Assembly (NCBI GenBank): GCA_001600055.1
Contig: BCIV01000005.1
Coordinates: 62,001 to 126,000 of the forward strand
Source of the DNA: Filobasidium wieringae
Lineage: Eukaryota > Basidiomycota > Tremellomycetes > Filobasidiales > Filobasidiaceae
Length of the DNA stretch: 64,000 nucleotides
Direction of reading: 5' to 3'
The position numbers were made by a program, and so were the translations under genes. Each line of letters begins with the position of its first letter. The stretch's first letter is position 1. Positions 35,340 to 46,457 of this stretch are shown piece after piece. The notes beneath the pieces were generated by a model that saw only the letters and a list, made by a program, of their open reading frames with translations, ran no database searches and was not told where the DNA came from.

Positions 35340-38300
35340 ATGCTCGGACAGCAACCCAATTATGGGACATACCAGCAACAACAGCTAGCACAACAGCAGC
35401 AATACGCTATGAACAGTCAGCAGCAGCATCCTCAACAACAGCAACAACAACAGTCTCAGCAGCAGCAACAGTCTCAGCAGCAGCAGCAGCAGCCACAACA
35501 ACCTCAACAACCTCAACAAAACCAGCTACCGACTCACGATGCCAACGGGAACCCTTTACAGGTTGCTTCCAACGCTGGAGATAACTCCAGTCAATCAGGA
35601 ATACAGAATCCTCCTATGAATCTGGCTAGCGTCTTACATTACTTGCAGAGCGAATGGCGGAGGTGGGAGAGGGATAGGAATGAGTGGGAGATTGAACGAG
35701 CTGAAATGAGGGTCAGTACTGTGATTTCTCATTCCGGTCGACTGAATGCGTTTCTGATCGCCATGATACCCTGCTTGATCTGTTTCCTTATTGGTCCTAC
35801 CTCGATTGTCCATTACACTATCATAGGCCAGGATAGCGCTACTGGAAGGGGAACGTCGATCTGCCGAGAACCTCAAGACGGATCTTATGAGACGAGTGAA
35901 GATGCTCGAATTCGCACTTCGACAAGAAAGGTCAGTCGTCTGTATCCTCCGACTCGAACGAATATTTGAATTGATCATGTCAATAATCCTGGTTCCCATT
36001 CTCTTCTCTAACTCTCGATATGGAACCTTCACCGTCAAAATCACAAATAGATCCAAAACCCTTTCTTCCCAAACACAATCAAGCATCTCGACGAACACCT
36101 TGGCTCACTCCAAGTTAACTTCCCTCATCGCAGAGGACAAAGCTTCTCACGAGAAAGACAAGGATGGCAGTACCAGTGGTGGAAGCGAGAGTCCAAAAAG
36201 CGTCGCCATACGTGAGTCATCCAACACCTTCACCAGAATATGTTTTGTGCTCACGGTAATGCCTCTGGAATAGCTCTACCTAATGGGAAGAACTCCAGGT
36301 CAGAACCCAACGGATCAGGGATGAATGGGGGAACTTGGAACCCTGCTAACAGTCAATGGAAAGCTTCGATGAGCGTACCTAGTAGGGATGGGAAGAGTCG
36401 AGCGAGGAGTAGGGACTACCTCAAACAGTAAGCTGTGTGATCTCAGCCTTTCAACTCAGAGATATCGATCAACGCGAATTTGTCTTTTTTAGGTGCTTGC
36501 AGGAAATCTCGTACCTCACCTCCCCCGCTGCCTTGAACCCTCTCCCAAACAAATTGGGATTCGAGATGGCCCTTCCGGATAATCAGAAGATCACTGCAAC
36601 AGAGACTACCGGAGCGGAATCCACCGCACCTCAGGCCGCTATGGAGATACCTGCACGACCGAAAAAGACACTGGATAACGCCCCGCCCGCAAAAGAAGAG
36701 GGAGGCGCTGTATCTGGGGAGACATCGTCCGCCAGTAAAGATAAGGCGGAAGGACAGAAGGTTTCGGTCGATAAATCGACCCTTGCTACAGAAAGCTCAA
36801 CTTCAGGCTTCGAGAAATACTCCGATACGAGATCAGAGAGTTCAGCTAGCTCTGCGGCTAGCGATGATTCTGGAAGCGTGTTGACTGCTATCTACAAGCC
36901 AGAGAGTAAAGAGGCTTGGAAAGAGGCCTTGAGGAGTGCGAACGAAAAGGCTGAGAAGGTGAGTCTGACTCAACTGTCGAACGAGGCTGCTGCTAACTTT
37001 GGTCTACAGGCACAGCAAGACGCGAAGAGCCAATTGCAGACTGGAACGCTGTGTAAGTACAGAGGGCTGACGTGATCGAGGATCTCGTTCTAACTTCAGA
37101 TTCTACAGCGAATCCAGCTATTCCTTCGGAACCGGACACTGCCGTGGACAGCCTATCGGAAGCTGGAGAGGTTGTGGCGAACGCAAAAAGGCACTGGAAG
37201 CAGAGTCGGCAACTTAAGAGGTTCGTCGTCATGTTAAACTGCGAACAAAGTTAGCCTCGACACTGATCTCTTTCCGGACCACAGTCATCTAGACGCTGTT
37301 CATAGTCTACGCTTCGCAGCTGACGGAGAGACTCTAGTGTCTGCTTCAACTGACTGTACCGTTAAGGTGTGGAAGCTTGACCTAGCGATGTTGGCAAGCG
37401 GCAAGTGAGTATACATGCATCCGAAATTGATCCGTGCGACGTCAACGATAGGAAGGCTAAGACGTGGATCTATTTTTCGTAGGAGTGTTGGAGCAGGAAA
37501 TGAGGTTGAGCCGCAGACGACGTTCCGAGGTCACACTGCACCCGTCACTTCCTTGGCTGTGTCATCGAAGGGCATGGTTTTCAGTGGTTCTCTTGACGCG
37601 ACCATTCGAGTTTGGCGAGTACCATCGGCCCAACACGAGACGTATTCAGCGTACGATCCAAGCCTGACAGTTGACTCCCTGATTGGTCACACTGACGGTG
37701 TATGGGATGTCGCACTACTGCCCAGCCGAGGCGACCCCGAAGGTTTTTTGGTTTCCGCTGGTGCGGATGGAGCAGTGAAGGTCTGGGACGCCACGAAAGC
37801 GGACGTCAACGGGAAGGGCTATCCACTTCTCCGTACATGGACGTATGATGGTGCCGATGCTGGATCTGCGTCTTCGGACATCGAGCCAGTCTCGATAGCA
37901 CCGTACTTCCCAGATCTGCAGAATGTGCTGATCGGGTACAACAATGGAGTTGTAAAAGCATTCAGCCTAGCAACAGGAAAGGTCATAAAAACGTTTGGAC
38001 AGCAAGAGAAGAGTAAGAACCGTCTTTCAGTTACAGGCGGTCAGACAGTTGACACTTTTCATCCAGACCTTTCCGCCTGCAATCAAGTGATATGCCACCA
38101 CACACTTGATGTCATTGTGTCTGCACATGACGACGGTAACCTGCGTTTCTATGACAGCAAGACTGGTGAGTCGTCTTTGAAAACGAGATATGCCGGCTAG
38201 ATCGCTGACATTGCGATATCTGCCAGGCCGATTAACCTCGACCGTGAAAGGCCACGCTGAAGCCGTCAATACCGTTGATTTCGACCCCAACACCTCATCC

Positions 38301-38495
38301 GCTCTCATTTCTGGCGGCGATGACTGCTCATGTAAAGTTTGGGACATTTCGAGCGGAACATGCGGTCAGGACTGGACTCTGCACCGACGGAGAGGCGACC
38401 AAGGAGTGCTAGCTGTCCAGTTCTGTGAGAAGGTTCCTGTGCTTGCAAGCGGAGGCGCAGATGGTGTAGTGCGTGTCTATGTCAGGTCAACCTGA
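35340..38495 (+). CDS. Striatin homologue, STRIPAK scaffold with WD40 repeats
   Basis: Striatin is the regulatory B''' subunit of PP2A and the scaffold of the STRIPAK complex, which controls fungal cell fusion, development and cell cycle. After an N-terminal Gln-rich region (about residues 10-70), the striatin signature is unmistakable: SVLHYLQSEWRRWERDRNEW, ARIALLEGERRSAENLKTDL and RRVKMLEFALRQERS, the last three joined across the intron that ends just before 35829. This is the caveolin-binding/coiled-coil block. A long acidic, Ser-rich linker follows, then WD40 repeats from about 37.28 kb (SHLDAVHSLRFAADGETLVS, PVTSLAVSSKGMVFSGSLDA, GHTDGVWDVALLPS) to the end (VLAVQFCEKVPVLASGGADG). ATG 35340 is the only start upstream of the Gln tract. 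Roughly nine exons. Confidence 0.9.
35367..35526 (+). repeat. Coding CAG/CAA tract in striatin
   Basis: Interrupted CAG and CAA codons encode a Gln-rich N-terminus, broken by Ser, Pro and His. Mixed codons reduce slippage, but length polymorphism is likely. Confidence 0.8.
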
Positions 38496-39309
38496 AAAGA
38501 GAAAAGGATTTATTACTGTGGTGAGTCATCTGCGACGAACCGCTGGGTATTTGTCCTGACCTTAAAAGCGAAACAGAGCGGGACAAGGTCTTCCATCACG
38601 GGACGTAGATTGGTCTCCGACGAAAACGACAACAAACGATCTTGTAACCTATCCGCTCAACCTGCAACAAATTTCGATTTACAATGCGAGGAGAAAGAGG
38701 GGTGCACTTAACGATGTATCAACCTTAATATGACCACTAAAGATTTTGCCAACCATGCATGAGCTCAGTTGACCGTGTCTTCTATGTCGCTTTGCATTAC
38801 ACTGCTTCGATCGGCATCAGGAGGCGGGAATGGCCATCTTTCAGCATGCGCGGTAGCTGGCCCCGCCTCTCTCCTGAATAAGTCCATATCATACATTCAG
38901 CTTGTTGGATCCTCTGGCATCGGCCATTGGTATACACTCCGACATTTTAATTATAATGTTAAGATCTGGTCAAGTTGCTGGTGAACACACGAAGACCCTT
39001 ATTCGAAACAACTGCGCACCTCCTTGGGTGAGCTAGTGAACTGAATTTTGGAGGATTTACACGTCACTTTAAAAGCGTCCGGCTGCCATTGTTTCACCTA
39101 GTCATCATGTTGAAATCATCAGACAGCCTAGAGTCCATCCGCGTTATTGTACAGCCGTTCCGAAGCATGATCGAAGAAAAAACGTCGAACTATCTTAAAT
39201 TCCAATCTGATTCGGATAATTCGAAAGACGCAAGAGCTCTACCTATAGAGTACAAGGGCACATTGACGCGGTAATCTGCAATATCATCGCGATACGACCC
39301 CGCCTGGAT
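38496..39309. other. Intergenic region downstream of striatin
   Basis: About 0.8 kb has no supported gene. The plus-strand open frames near 38769 and 39089 are short and show no motif. Confidence 0.35.
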
Positions 39310-39504
39310 TCAACGATCGGGATCGCTCGATAAACGGGACTGATCCTGAGTCGAGATGACGTTGCCATTACTATCGAGTTGGTCGGTCTGCGTCTCCTTG
39401 TCTACCCCGCTAGGACGCTCCGACACGTCCGGAGACGAACTACCTGCGGAAGCTCGTGTAGAACTGGGCGAACCAGACGGGTTCTCTCCATCCCTTTCGC
39501 TCAT
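39310..39504 (-). CDS. Doubtful 64-residue Ser/Asp-rich ORF
   Basis: A complete ATG-to-stop frame encodes a hydrophilic peptide (MSERDGENPSGSPSSTRASA, ending SRLSSDPDR) without hydrophobic core or motif. It resembles an intrinsically disordered small protein or a fragment of a larger spliced gene. Only its biased composition supports it. Confidence 0.25.
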   Translation of the reverse strand: MSERDGENPSGSPSSTRASAGSSSPDVSERPSGVDKETQTDQLDSNGNVISTQDQSRLSSDPDR

Positions 39505-40054
39505 ATCGACCTACTGACCTGTGACTGTATGAGATGACGATCTTTCACGGTCAAGCTTAAGCACGCACTTATCGGTCGATGAAGTCCCTACCAGTCAGGA
39601 TAAGGTAGAAGTTGTATGAAAGTGGCTTGTGTCTGTATGACAGGAAGGATTTAGATCAGGCCAAAACCGGCCACCTATCGTAAGGAATCTCAACGTTACC
39701 ACACGAAGCCTGTTGTAAGAGATCAACAAACAACCGTTCAGAGTCGAACGGTCGATGTCGTGTGACTGTGTCTGTATATATGTCAACGATCAATTATCGT
39801 CGAGAGTCAGATGACCCGAAGCTGAGAATCATGACGTCAGAAACGGTCCTGGATGTCGGAGTGCACGTGCATTCGAGTGATCATCGGTTGGCCAAACGAT
39901 TATCAGCACTACTGATCACCAAAGTCACCTTGCCACCCATAGTCACCTTGTCGGTCTGGTCATGATCGAACGACAGAGGAGTAATCAGAACGAGCTCGAA
40001 GATCTTACTCGCCACAATATGCTCACTCAGTTTACCAAACTACATCCGGATGTC

Positions 40055-40282
40055 TTATCGCTGCCCTTCTTCGCACTTGTATCTTTTTTTTGCTAAGCCC
40101 ATATTCATCAACATATTCATGAAACCCTCGTCGGTCTGACGACTCTGCTCCCGGTCGTATACCACCTTCCGTTTCGGAACGGGATCAGTCACCTTACCAA
40201 CCAACATTTCCGGAGCCCCACATGCAAAGTCTCTAACGCAATCCTCATCGTCATATGCGTACGTTATGATCATCCGATACAT
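40055..40282 (-). CDS. Doubtful 75-residue ORF downstream of RPN8
   Basis: ATG 40282 opens MYRMIITYAYDDEDCVRDFA and the frame ends GLAKKRYKCEEGQR. The mixed charged and hydrophobic composition is protein-like, but no family is recognised. It lies 71 bp downstream of the RPN8 stop on the same strand, so it could be part of the RPN8 3' untranslated region instead. Confidence 0.3.
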   Translation of the reverse strand: MYRMIITYAYDDEDCVRDFACGAPEMLVGKVTDPVPKRKVVYDREQSRQTDEGFMNMLMNMGLAKKRYKCEEGQR

Positions 40283-40353
40283 GTTCTCATCTGCGAGAAC
40301 GAAAACTGCTAATTACAAACTCGTGCGTCACCAGCCAAGGGGGAGTATGAGTC

Positions 40354-42062
40354 CTATAGCCCCTTCTTCTTGTCTTCAGCATCCTTGTCTTCCTTCACAT
40401 CACCAGGCTTGACTCCCGTCTTGTCCGCGGTCGACTCGATCGCTTTCGTTTCCGTCGATTTCGTCTCTTCCAATTCGGCTTGAGAGTTGGATATTCTATT
40501 TTCGACTATGAAGCGCGAAGGCGACGTTAGTTCCGTTACGATCCAGTCTCTCACGTCTACTCACTCAATTCGTGTAGAGCCAAAACGGATCTGATCAGAC
40601 TACTCAGATAGACGACCAGACTCTGATCGTTCGTCTCCACCCTGAACGCCGTCCTCTTCTTCTCCGCGTCCCTAGCGTCCCCATCCAGATCGGGTAACAA
40701 GTTGAAAATGTCCTGTAAATGGTACATGACCTGATGATTCACGGGCAACTTCCCCTTCCCTACGAGAGCGAGGTAATCCCTGATCTCGATCAGACGGGAA
40801 TGAAGTCCCTTGAGGGAAGAGATCTGGGCTGAAACTCGGTTGGAAAGACCTCCGTATTGATGAGGAGATTTGATATCCCGGAGTAAATGCTCCACACCGA
40901 TCTCTTCCGCTTCTTCCGCTTCGATGGTGGAGGGAATATGAGCGAATGATTTTTGAGTGGCAGTTCCGTCCTGTCAAGCGGGGCGCGAGCGAAGACGAAA
41001 TTGGGTTCAGATCAGTATTGGTTCTAACCAGTCCAACCTTCTCGTACGATCAGGAACTCACATCCTTGATCTCCTCTACAGCGAAATAAGCATCCGTAGG
41101 GATCCCTACTTCCCCTCTTCCTCCTGTTGCTCTGACGTCTACGATCACCATGACCTGTTCCCACCAGAAACAACAACAAGAACATGATATAGGTCAGTGA
41201 AGAGCAAAAGGAAATAAAAGAAGGAAATACGTACGGGACTAGGGATAAACCTCTTCAACCTCTCACTAATTTCTAGATCGGAAGAACGTAATTGAGGTCC
41301 CGTGTGATAGAACCCGATAGGCTTTTCGGTCGCTACGACAACAAGCAGGCGATTTAACGATACAAGATGAACAAGTATGATTGATTATCAGTTCTCGTTG
41401 TCATTACTAAGAAAAAGTAAGGATGAAAGAGGAGAGGAGAGGAGATGAGGAACTAACCGTTGACTTTCCGGAACATCTCCCACATCGAATCGATGTAATC
41501 TAAATCCAAGAACCAAGTCTTCGGGTCTCTCTCATCTTCTTCAAAAGGTACGGCGAATCTGTGTACCAGTGGTAACGAACATATTATCAATCCCCGAGTG
41601 AAAACGATGTGGATGTAGAGAAAGAAGGGGGACTGACGAATTGGCGACGTTGATGGTCTTGCCTTCGTTCTGACCTAATAAGATCCCTAGGATTCGTTTT
41701 CGGCTCGAGGTGGGGACTCGGGAGGCGTGGTCTACTACCTGATTATTTTGGTTGTGAAATGTTGATCAGAGAAAGTAGAGAGGAAGAGTAGTCAGGAGGG
41801 GACAGCTTACGGAAAGGAGGACTAGGGGATGGATCACACTAATGGACAGATGATCGTCAGTCAGTCGAAACCCTTGGACCAGGGTTTGAGAACCGATACG
41901 TACACTTGAGTCCCTGCAAGAGACTCGTTGATCTAATCAACCACAAGATATCAGATCAGTTTCACGATTTCAATCCACTTATTCTATTCCTGATGCTCGA
42001 TCTCGAGCTCGATTCCGATTCCTGAAAAAAGGACGCACCTGAGCTGTAGTCATTCCACCCAT
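40354..42062 (-). CDS. RPN8: 26S proteasome lid subunit Rpn8
   Basis: Rpn8 is the catalytically inert MPN partner of the deubiquitinase Rpn11 in the proteasome lid. The model starts at ATG 42062 (MGGMTTAQ), continues through the tiny exons INESLAGTQ and VIHPLVLLS, then [40 protein letters not shown] and [20 protein letters not shown]. As in other Rpn8 proteins the zinc-binding JAMM histidines are absent. The C-terminal half has [13 protein letters not shown] and [20 protein letters not shown], diagnostic for the family, ending in a Lys/Asp/Glu-rich tail. About eight exons lie in 1.7 kb. The gene is head-to-head with the 2OG dioxygenase gene. Confidence 0.93.
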
Positions 42063-42344
42063 TTTGGATACGATCTATCTAGTATGTCCGTGGGTTATCG
42101 AGCAGAGTGAGTTATGGCAGGGATAGTTGCAGAGCAGTGAAATGGGTTGAACGATGTCTTGCGTGTCGTCAGCGTTTGACATTGTACACTTTCAACCGTG
42201 AATTATCTGAAATCCGCGGTGCGATATTGCATAAATCAGCTTGGATTCGTCATAATCACTCGCTCACTCGAAAGTAAAGTTCCTACTAGCTACTAGCTAC
42301 TAGACTTGTGTACTGTCGACAATCATCATCCTATCACTTCAACC
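42063..42344. promoter_or_regulatory. Shared divergent promoter, RPN8 and 2OG dioxygenase
   Basis: This 282-bp segment separates the two start codons. A short tandem repeat with unit CTACTAG lies at 42283-42303, about 40-60 bp from the dioxygenase start. I see no clear proteasome-associated control element. Confidence 0.5.
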
Positions 42345-43174
42345 ATGCCTAAACCAAACAAACAAGCCATACCATCAGCTGCTCCTTCAAAACAGCAAGA
42401 AAAAGAACCCAATTGGCCCTCTGTTTCACCCAAAAATGATCTCTATAGCGAAAGCATAATGGACGGTCAGATCTATATAATCGACGTTAGTCCTCTCTCG
42501 TTCCAACCAAACACTCGCCATTCTAACTGACAAGTCGCTCGATTATACTTCCTGATCTCTGAATAATGAAGTAGGACATCTTCACGCCAGCAGAATGCAA
42601 AGCCTACATAGCTCTGGGTGGGAAGATCGATATGGATCCTCCTAAACCACCAGGGAAAGATGAAGCTCGTCGGACGAATTGTGACCCGCGTTTCTCTTCC
42701 TGGTCATCAACCATTCCCCCAACTAACTTTCCTCACCTTTCCATAGTCAGGTACTCGACGTATTCTCCAACACTAACCGATCTCCTATACCCTGTGATAA
42801 TCCCCAACATCCCATCCCCAATCCCCAGCCCTAAATCCCTTTTCCCTCGGATAAAACTGTACCACTACCCTCCTGGCACATTCTTCGAATCACATTACGA
42901 CGAATCGGTCAAAGATCCCCAAACGGGTCTCAAGAGCGAATGGACCGTCCTGGTCTTCCTCTCCGGGGAAGAAGATGGGATCGAAGGAGGAGGGACCGTC
43001 TTTCATCTCCCTCGAGTGGGGAAGAAGAAGGAAGGGGAGGTGTTGAGGGTGAGAGCGAAGAGGGGGAGGATGGTCTTGCATAAACACGGGAGGGATTGTT
43101 TCTTACATGAAGGCGAACTCGTGAAATCGGGCAAGATCGGGAAATGGGTCTTGCGGACCGATCTGATGTACTAG
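42345..43174 (+). CDS. 2-oxoglutarate/Fe(II) dioxygenase, prolyl 4-hydroxylase type
   Basis: This is a predicted Fe(II)- and 2-oxoglutarate-dependent hydroxylase. Exons are 42345-42485, 42575-42680 and 42747-43174. The double-stranded beta-helix core shows the HxD iron ligands in FFESHYDESV, preceded by RIKLYHYPPG, then WTVLVFLS, EGGGTVFHL and the distal part CFLHEGELVKSGKIGKWVLR, which supplies the third histidine and the 2OG-binding lysine. DIFTPAECKAYIALG opens the domain. There is no signal peptide or membrane segment, so a cytosolic or nuclear substrate is likely; the substrate is unknown. Intron 2 (66 nt) has no in-frame stop; splicing it out gives EARRTNFRYSTYS, which fits the family better than the read-through. 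Confidence 0.82.
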
Positions 43175-43276
43175 GTTGTGCTCACTTGAAGATCGATGGA
43201 TGGATGACCCTCAAAGACTCTGCGAAAGTCTGCACCCCAGAAACTAACACTCATTCGATCCATATAACTATAAAAT

Positions 43277-45616
43277 CTAAACCTTGATATCCTCAACCCC
43301 CTTGGTGACTCCCTCGACATCCTCATCACCCTCTCCCTCAACGAAGTCATCCATGCCACTAGCCTTGGCGAACGAAAACTTCCCCTTTGCGTTATCCCCA
43401 CCCTCACTCTTCTTCTCCGTCATTCGAGGTGCGGTCTGAGCGGATTGTTTCCTAGCCCCAGGTCCAGAGGCGATCATGAACCCATCCTCATCTACTACCG
43501 ATTCCTGAGCGGCCTTGGGGGCCTTGGGTTGAGTGGTAGCAGGGACGGCGGCAGGGGCAGGGACAGCGGCGGGTGGAGCTCTTCTCCATCCTCCTTCCGC
43601 TCCTCCACGTCGAGGTAGATCTTTAGGGAAGTTTCCTCCCGCCGCCGCTCTCCCTCCCCGGTTCATGACGGGTCCTCGAGGGGGTACAGGTCCTCCTGAA
43701 GTGGCAGTAGCAGCGGCAGAAGCAGCACCACCTTCAACCTTCTCCTTGTCCTCTACAACAGGCTTCTTCTTCTCCTCGACAACCTTTCGTTCAGGTCGGT
43801 TGGATCTCCAATCACTTTCTATTCTCTTGGCCTTTTCCTCCGCTTCAGGGTTAGGAGGGGCCGCGGCTAGAGGCTGAGCACGAGCAGGGTGAGGGGAAGC
43901 TTGAGCAGAAGAGGTGGCTAACAAAACGAATCCCCTTGTCAGCCTAGATCTTTCTCCCGCGCATAGGATGGGAGACTCACGGGTTGGCTCTTTGCTAGCG
44001 GGTTTACTGGATCTCCAATTAGTCTGTTCCAACTCGACACGAGGAGTGACAGGGAGAGATTCTTTACGGGTAATCTCTGGTTTAGGGGGAGCGGGTTCCG
44101 TTGCGGTGAATTTGGTGCCTCTTGACCACTATAGCAAAGCGATCGTCATCAGAATCAGCACAGCATCGAGACCAACATGATTCTCTCGAACGCACCGTCT
44201 CTTCGGCAGCAGCTCCGGTAAGCTGTACAGGCTCTCGGTCCATGAATCCTCCCCTTCCACCCCGGGGTCCTCCAACTGGTAAATCCTTTCCAAGCGCGAC
44301 AGGGGCCGCAGGAGGAGCAGGAGGTCGAGCAGGTCGGTTCGACCTCCAATCATCCGGAGTCTCCGCAATAGGAGTTCCCCCAATAGGACCTCTATCCCTC
44401 AATCCACCCTCCTGCGCTCCTCGAGCGGGAACGAACCCTCTCTCTCCACCCATACCGGAATCTCCTCGTCGTAAAGCAGGAGGCTCGGCGTTTGCAGTAA
44501 ATCGACTTCCACGTGCGGCACCCCAATCTCGATCGATGGGGGAAGGACCATCGTCACGTCCTCCCTCAGAGTCGTAACGGTTGTTGGAACGGGCTGGCGC
44601 TCGGGTGTCGGTTCGAGCGGGAAGGGGTCCTGATCGTCTCCATTGATCGGCCGACTCGGCCATGGAAGGTCCGAATCCTCCTCCTCCGAATCCACTACTC
44701 TTGGCTAATCAATTTTCGGAATGTCGCAACGTCATGAGCTCCATAGTCGTCGAGCGATGCCAGACAATGAGCGAATCTACTTACGAGGTTCAGCAACGCT
44801 AACCCTGACAGACCTTCCATCCATCTGTCCTCCAGTCCTCTCCAAACCAGCCTTCAAGTCGTCCAAAGTCTTGAACTCGACATATCCGAATCCCTTGGGC
44901 TTGTCATCGTGTCCCTTGATGATCTTGGAAGAGACGGTCTATATCGTTCCCAAAAACAGACACGAACCCGAAAGCGCTCATCAACTCCTTGCCCCTGCTT
45001 TGACATTTCCTGTTCGGCTCACCTCCAAGCCCTCAAAGAACTGGCTTAATTCTTGCTCTCCAACTTCAAAGCTCAAGTTCCCTACGAATGCGGTATAAGG
45101 AGGTTTCGTTGGCAAGGGGAGCTCCTCCCTCTGGAACCTCTCGTTTCCTTGTCCACCAGTCGCACCAGCGGACGCGCCGTATCGCGAAGCGCCACGGTCG
45201 GGGATGGAGTCGAAGTAACCGGGATCACCACGTTTGGGAGCGTTGGGGTCTTTTGGGGTAGCTATAGTTGTGGGAGCTGTTAAGAGGATGTATTCTCAAT
45301 GCGTGCGTCTAAGGACGGCTCACGAGCGATGGGCATGTCTTCCATCTCGTCGGCCCAGTTACCAGTAGCTGCATCCGATCCCTCAGGATTAGTCATACGA
45401 CTCTCTCGCTACAAGGCAAGGATTCGCTTACCGGTATCGGCCAAGAAGGACGACAAGTCCATCTTCTGTCCCTTCTTCTTAGGAGCTGCATGATATCGTC
45501 GAGAGAAACGTAGAAAAGGCGAGGAACAACGTTGAGGTGAAATGAGCTCGATGATTCCTCGCGATCGTTCTTGCTGTTGAGGCAGGATTGACCGCGTTTT
45601 TTCGAGACTTACCCAT
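43277..45616 (-). CDS. TIF3: Translation initiation factor eIF4B (Tif3-like)
   Basis: eIF4B stimulates the eIF4A helicase during mRNA scanning. The first exon is only ATGG (45616-45613); after a GTAAGT..GCAG intron the frame resumes as MAPKKKGQKMDLSSFLADT. NWADEMEDMP and KRGDPGYFDSIPDRGASRY precede an RRM with RNP2 in YTAFVGNLSFEVGE and RNP1 in KPKGFGYVEFKTLDDLKAGL. After the RRM come repeated Trp-Arg units (DQWRRSGPLPAR, DDWRSNRPARPP, TNWRSSKPASK, SDWRSNRPERK) that resemble the yeast Tif3 repeats, with Arg/Gly patches between them. The tail, EDGFMIASGPGARKQSAQTA onward, is acidic at the end (VEGEGDEDVEG). The 3' end faces the dioxygenase gene tail-to-tail, 102 bp apart. Confidence 0.9.
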
Positions 45617-45966
45617 TGTTACGATCTATCTGCTTGTATCTAACTTGTAAAGTAGTGCAAGGGGTAGCTATAGCTGAGGGTAGAGATTATCTACTCTTGA
45701 CGATATCAGGTCAGACATCCAATCTTGGCGATTGATGATCTCATCTCGAAAAAGGACAAGCGGGGTAATCTCGCGGACATCTGCGATTGGGACGAGCCAA
45801 ACCGAAGCGCAGCCGAGGTCGTCACGTCGAGTTTGATAAGCGCGGCCGTGTGTTTCAGGTAGACAAGGACAAGGGAAGTGGCAGGTCCCGGTGTATGAGC
45901 TGGTAGGATAAAGTAGGATCACTCCTGCGGTCGCTGAAGTTGGTGATCATAGTTCGAGGCCCCGTG

Positions 45967-46363
45967 ATGTTTCACCCAGCTATGCCTCTACTGCAATCGA
46001 ACGTGAAGATGAATGCGCCATCGTTACCCAAGGCCATCCCGAACGACAATCATAACGATACCAACGCTTCAGTCGGTCCGCGATCCGCCACCACGCACGA
46101 ACAGACCTGGACGATGTCTCTGATGTACGTGCCTTTACTAGATTTCCAGTATCTGTATCACTCTTACCATAAGGTCTCGCGATGAACAGGGACCAAGACC
46201 GTGCTATATCGTTCCAGCAGATGGACCAATCAAGAACCCCTCCACTAGTGCTCAGAGCGACAGTCGAAACGGAAATAGCCATAACGAACCGACAATCAAG
46301 CTCGATGAACAGGAATTCAAAATGCCAATAAAGATACATAAATACACAAGTCTATTTTTCTAA
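45967..46363 (+). CDS. Tentative small spliced gene, unknown product
   Basis: Two frames join in phase across a 49-nt intron (45967-46124 and 46174-46363; donor GTACGT, acceptor TAAG) to give about 115 residues. The first exon begins MFHPAMPLLQSNVKMNAPSL. The second reads SRDEQGPRPCYIVPADGPIK and ends HKYTSLFF. The Asn/Asp/Ser-rich composition is protein-like, but I recognise no family. The rest of the interval between TIF3 and the ABC transporter holds nothing else. Its 3' end lies 95 bp from the end of the convergent ABC gene. Confidence 0.3.
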
Positions 46364-46457
46364 AGATTTCGTTGGCGAATAATCACTACCGAGAAAGAAC
46401 GTAATGTATTGTCTAAGGATTGTAGAGAACTAGAATGATGGGTCAACATAGAACCGA

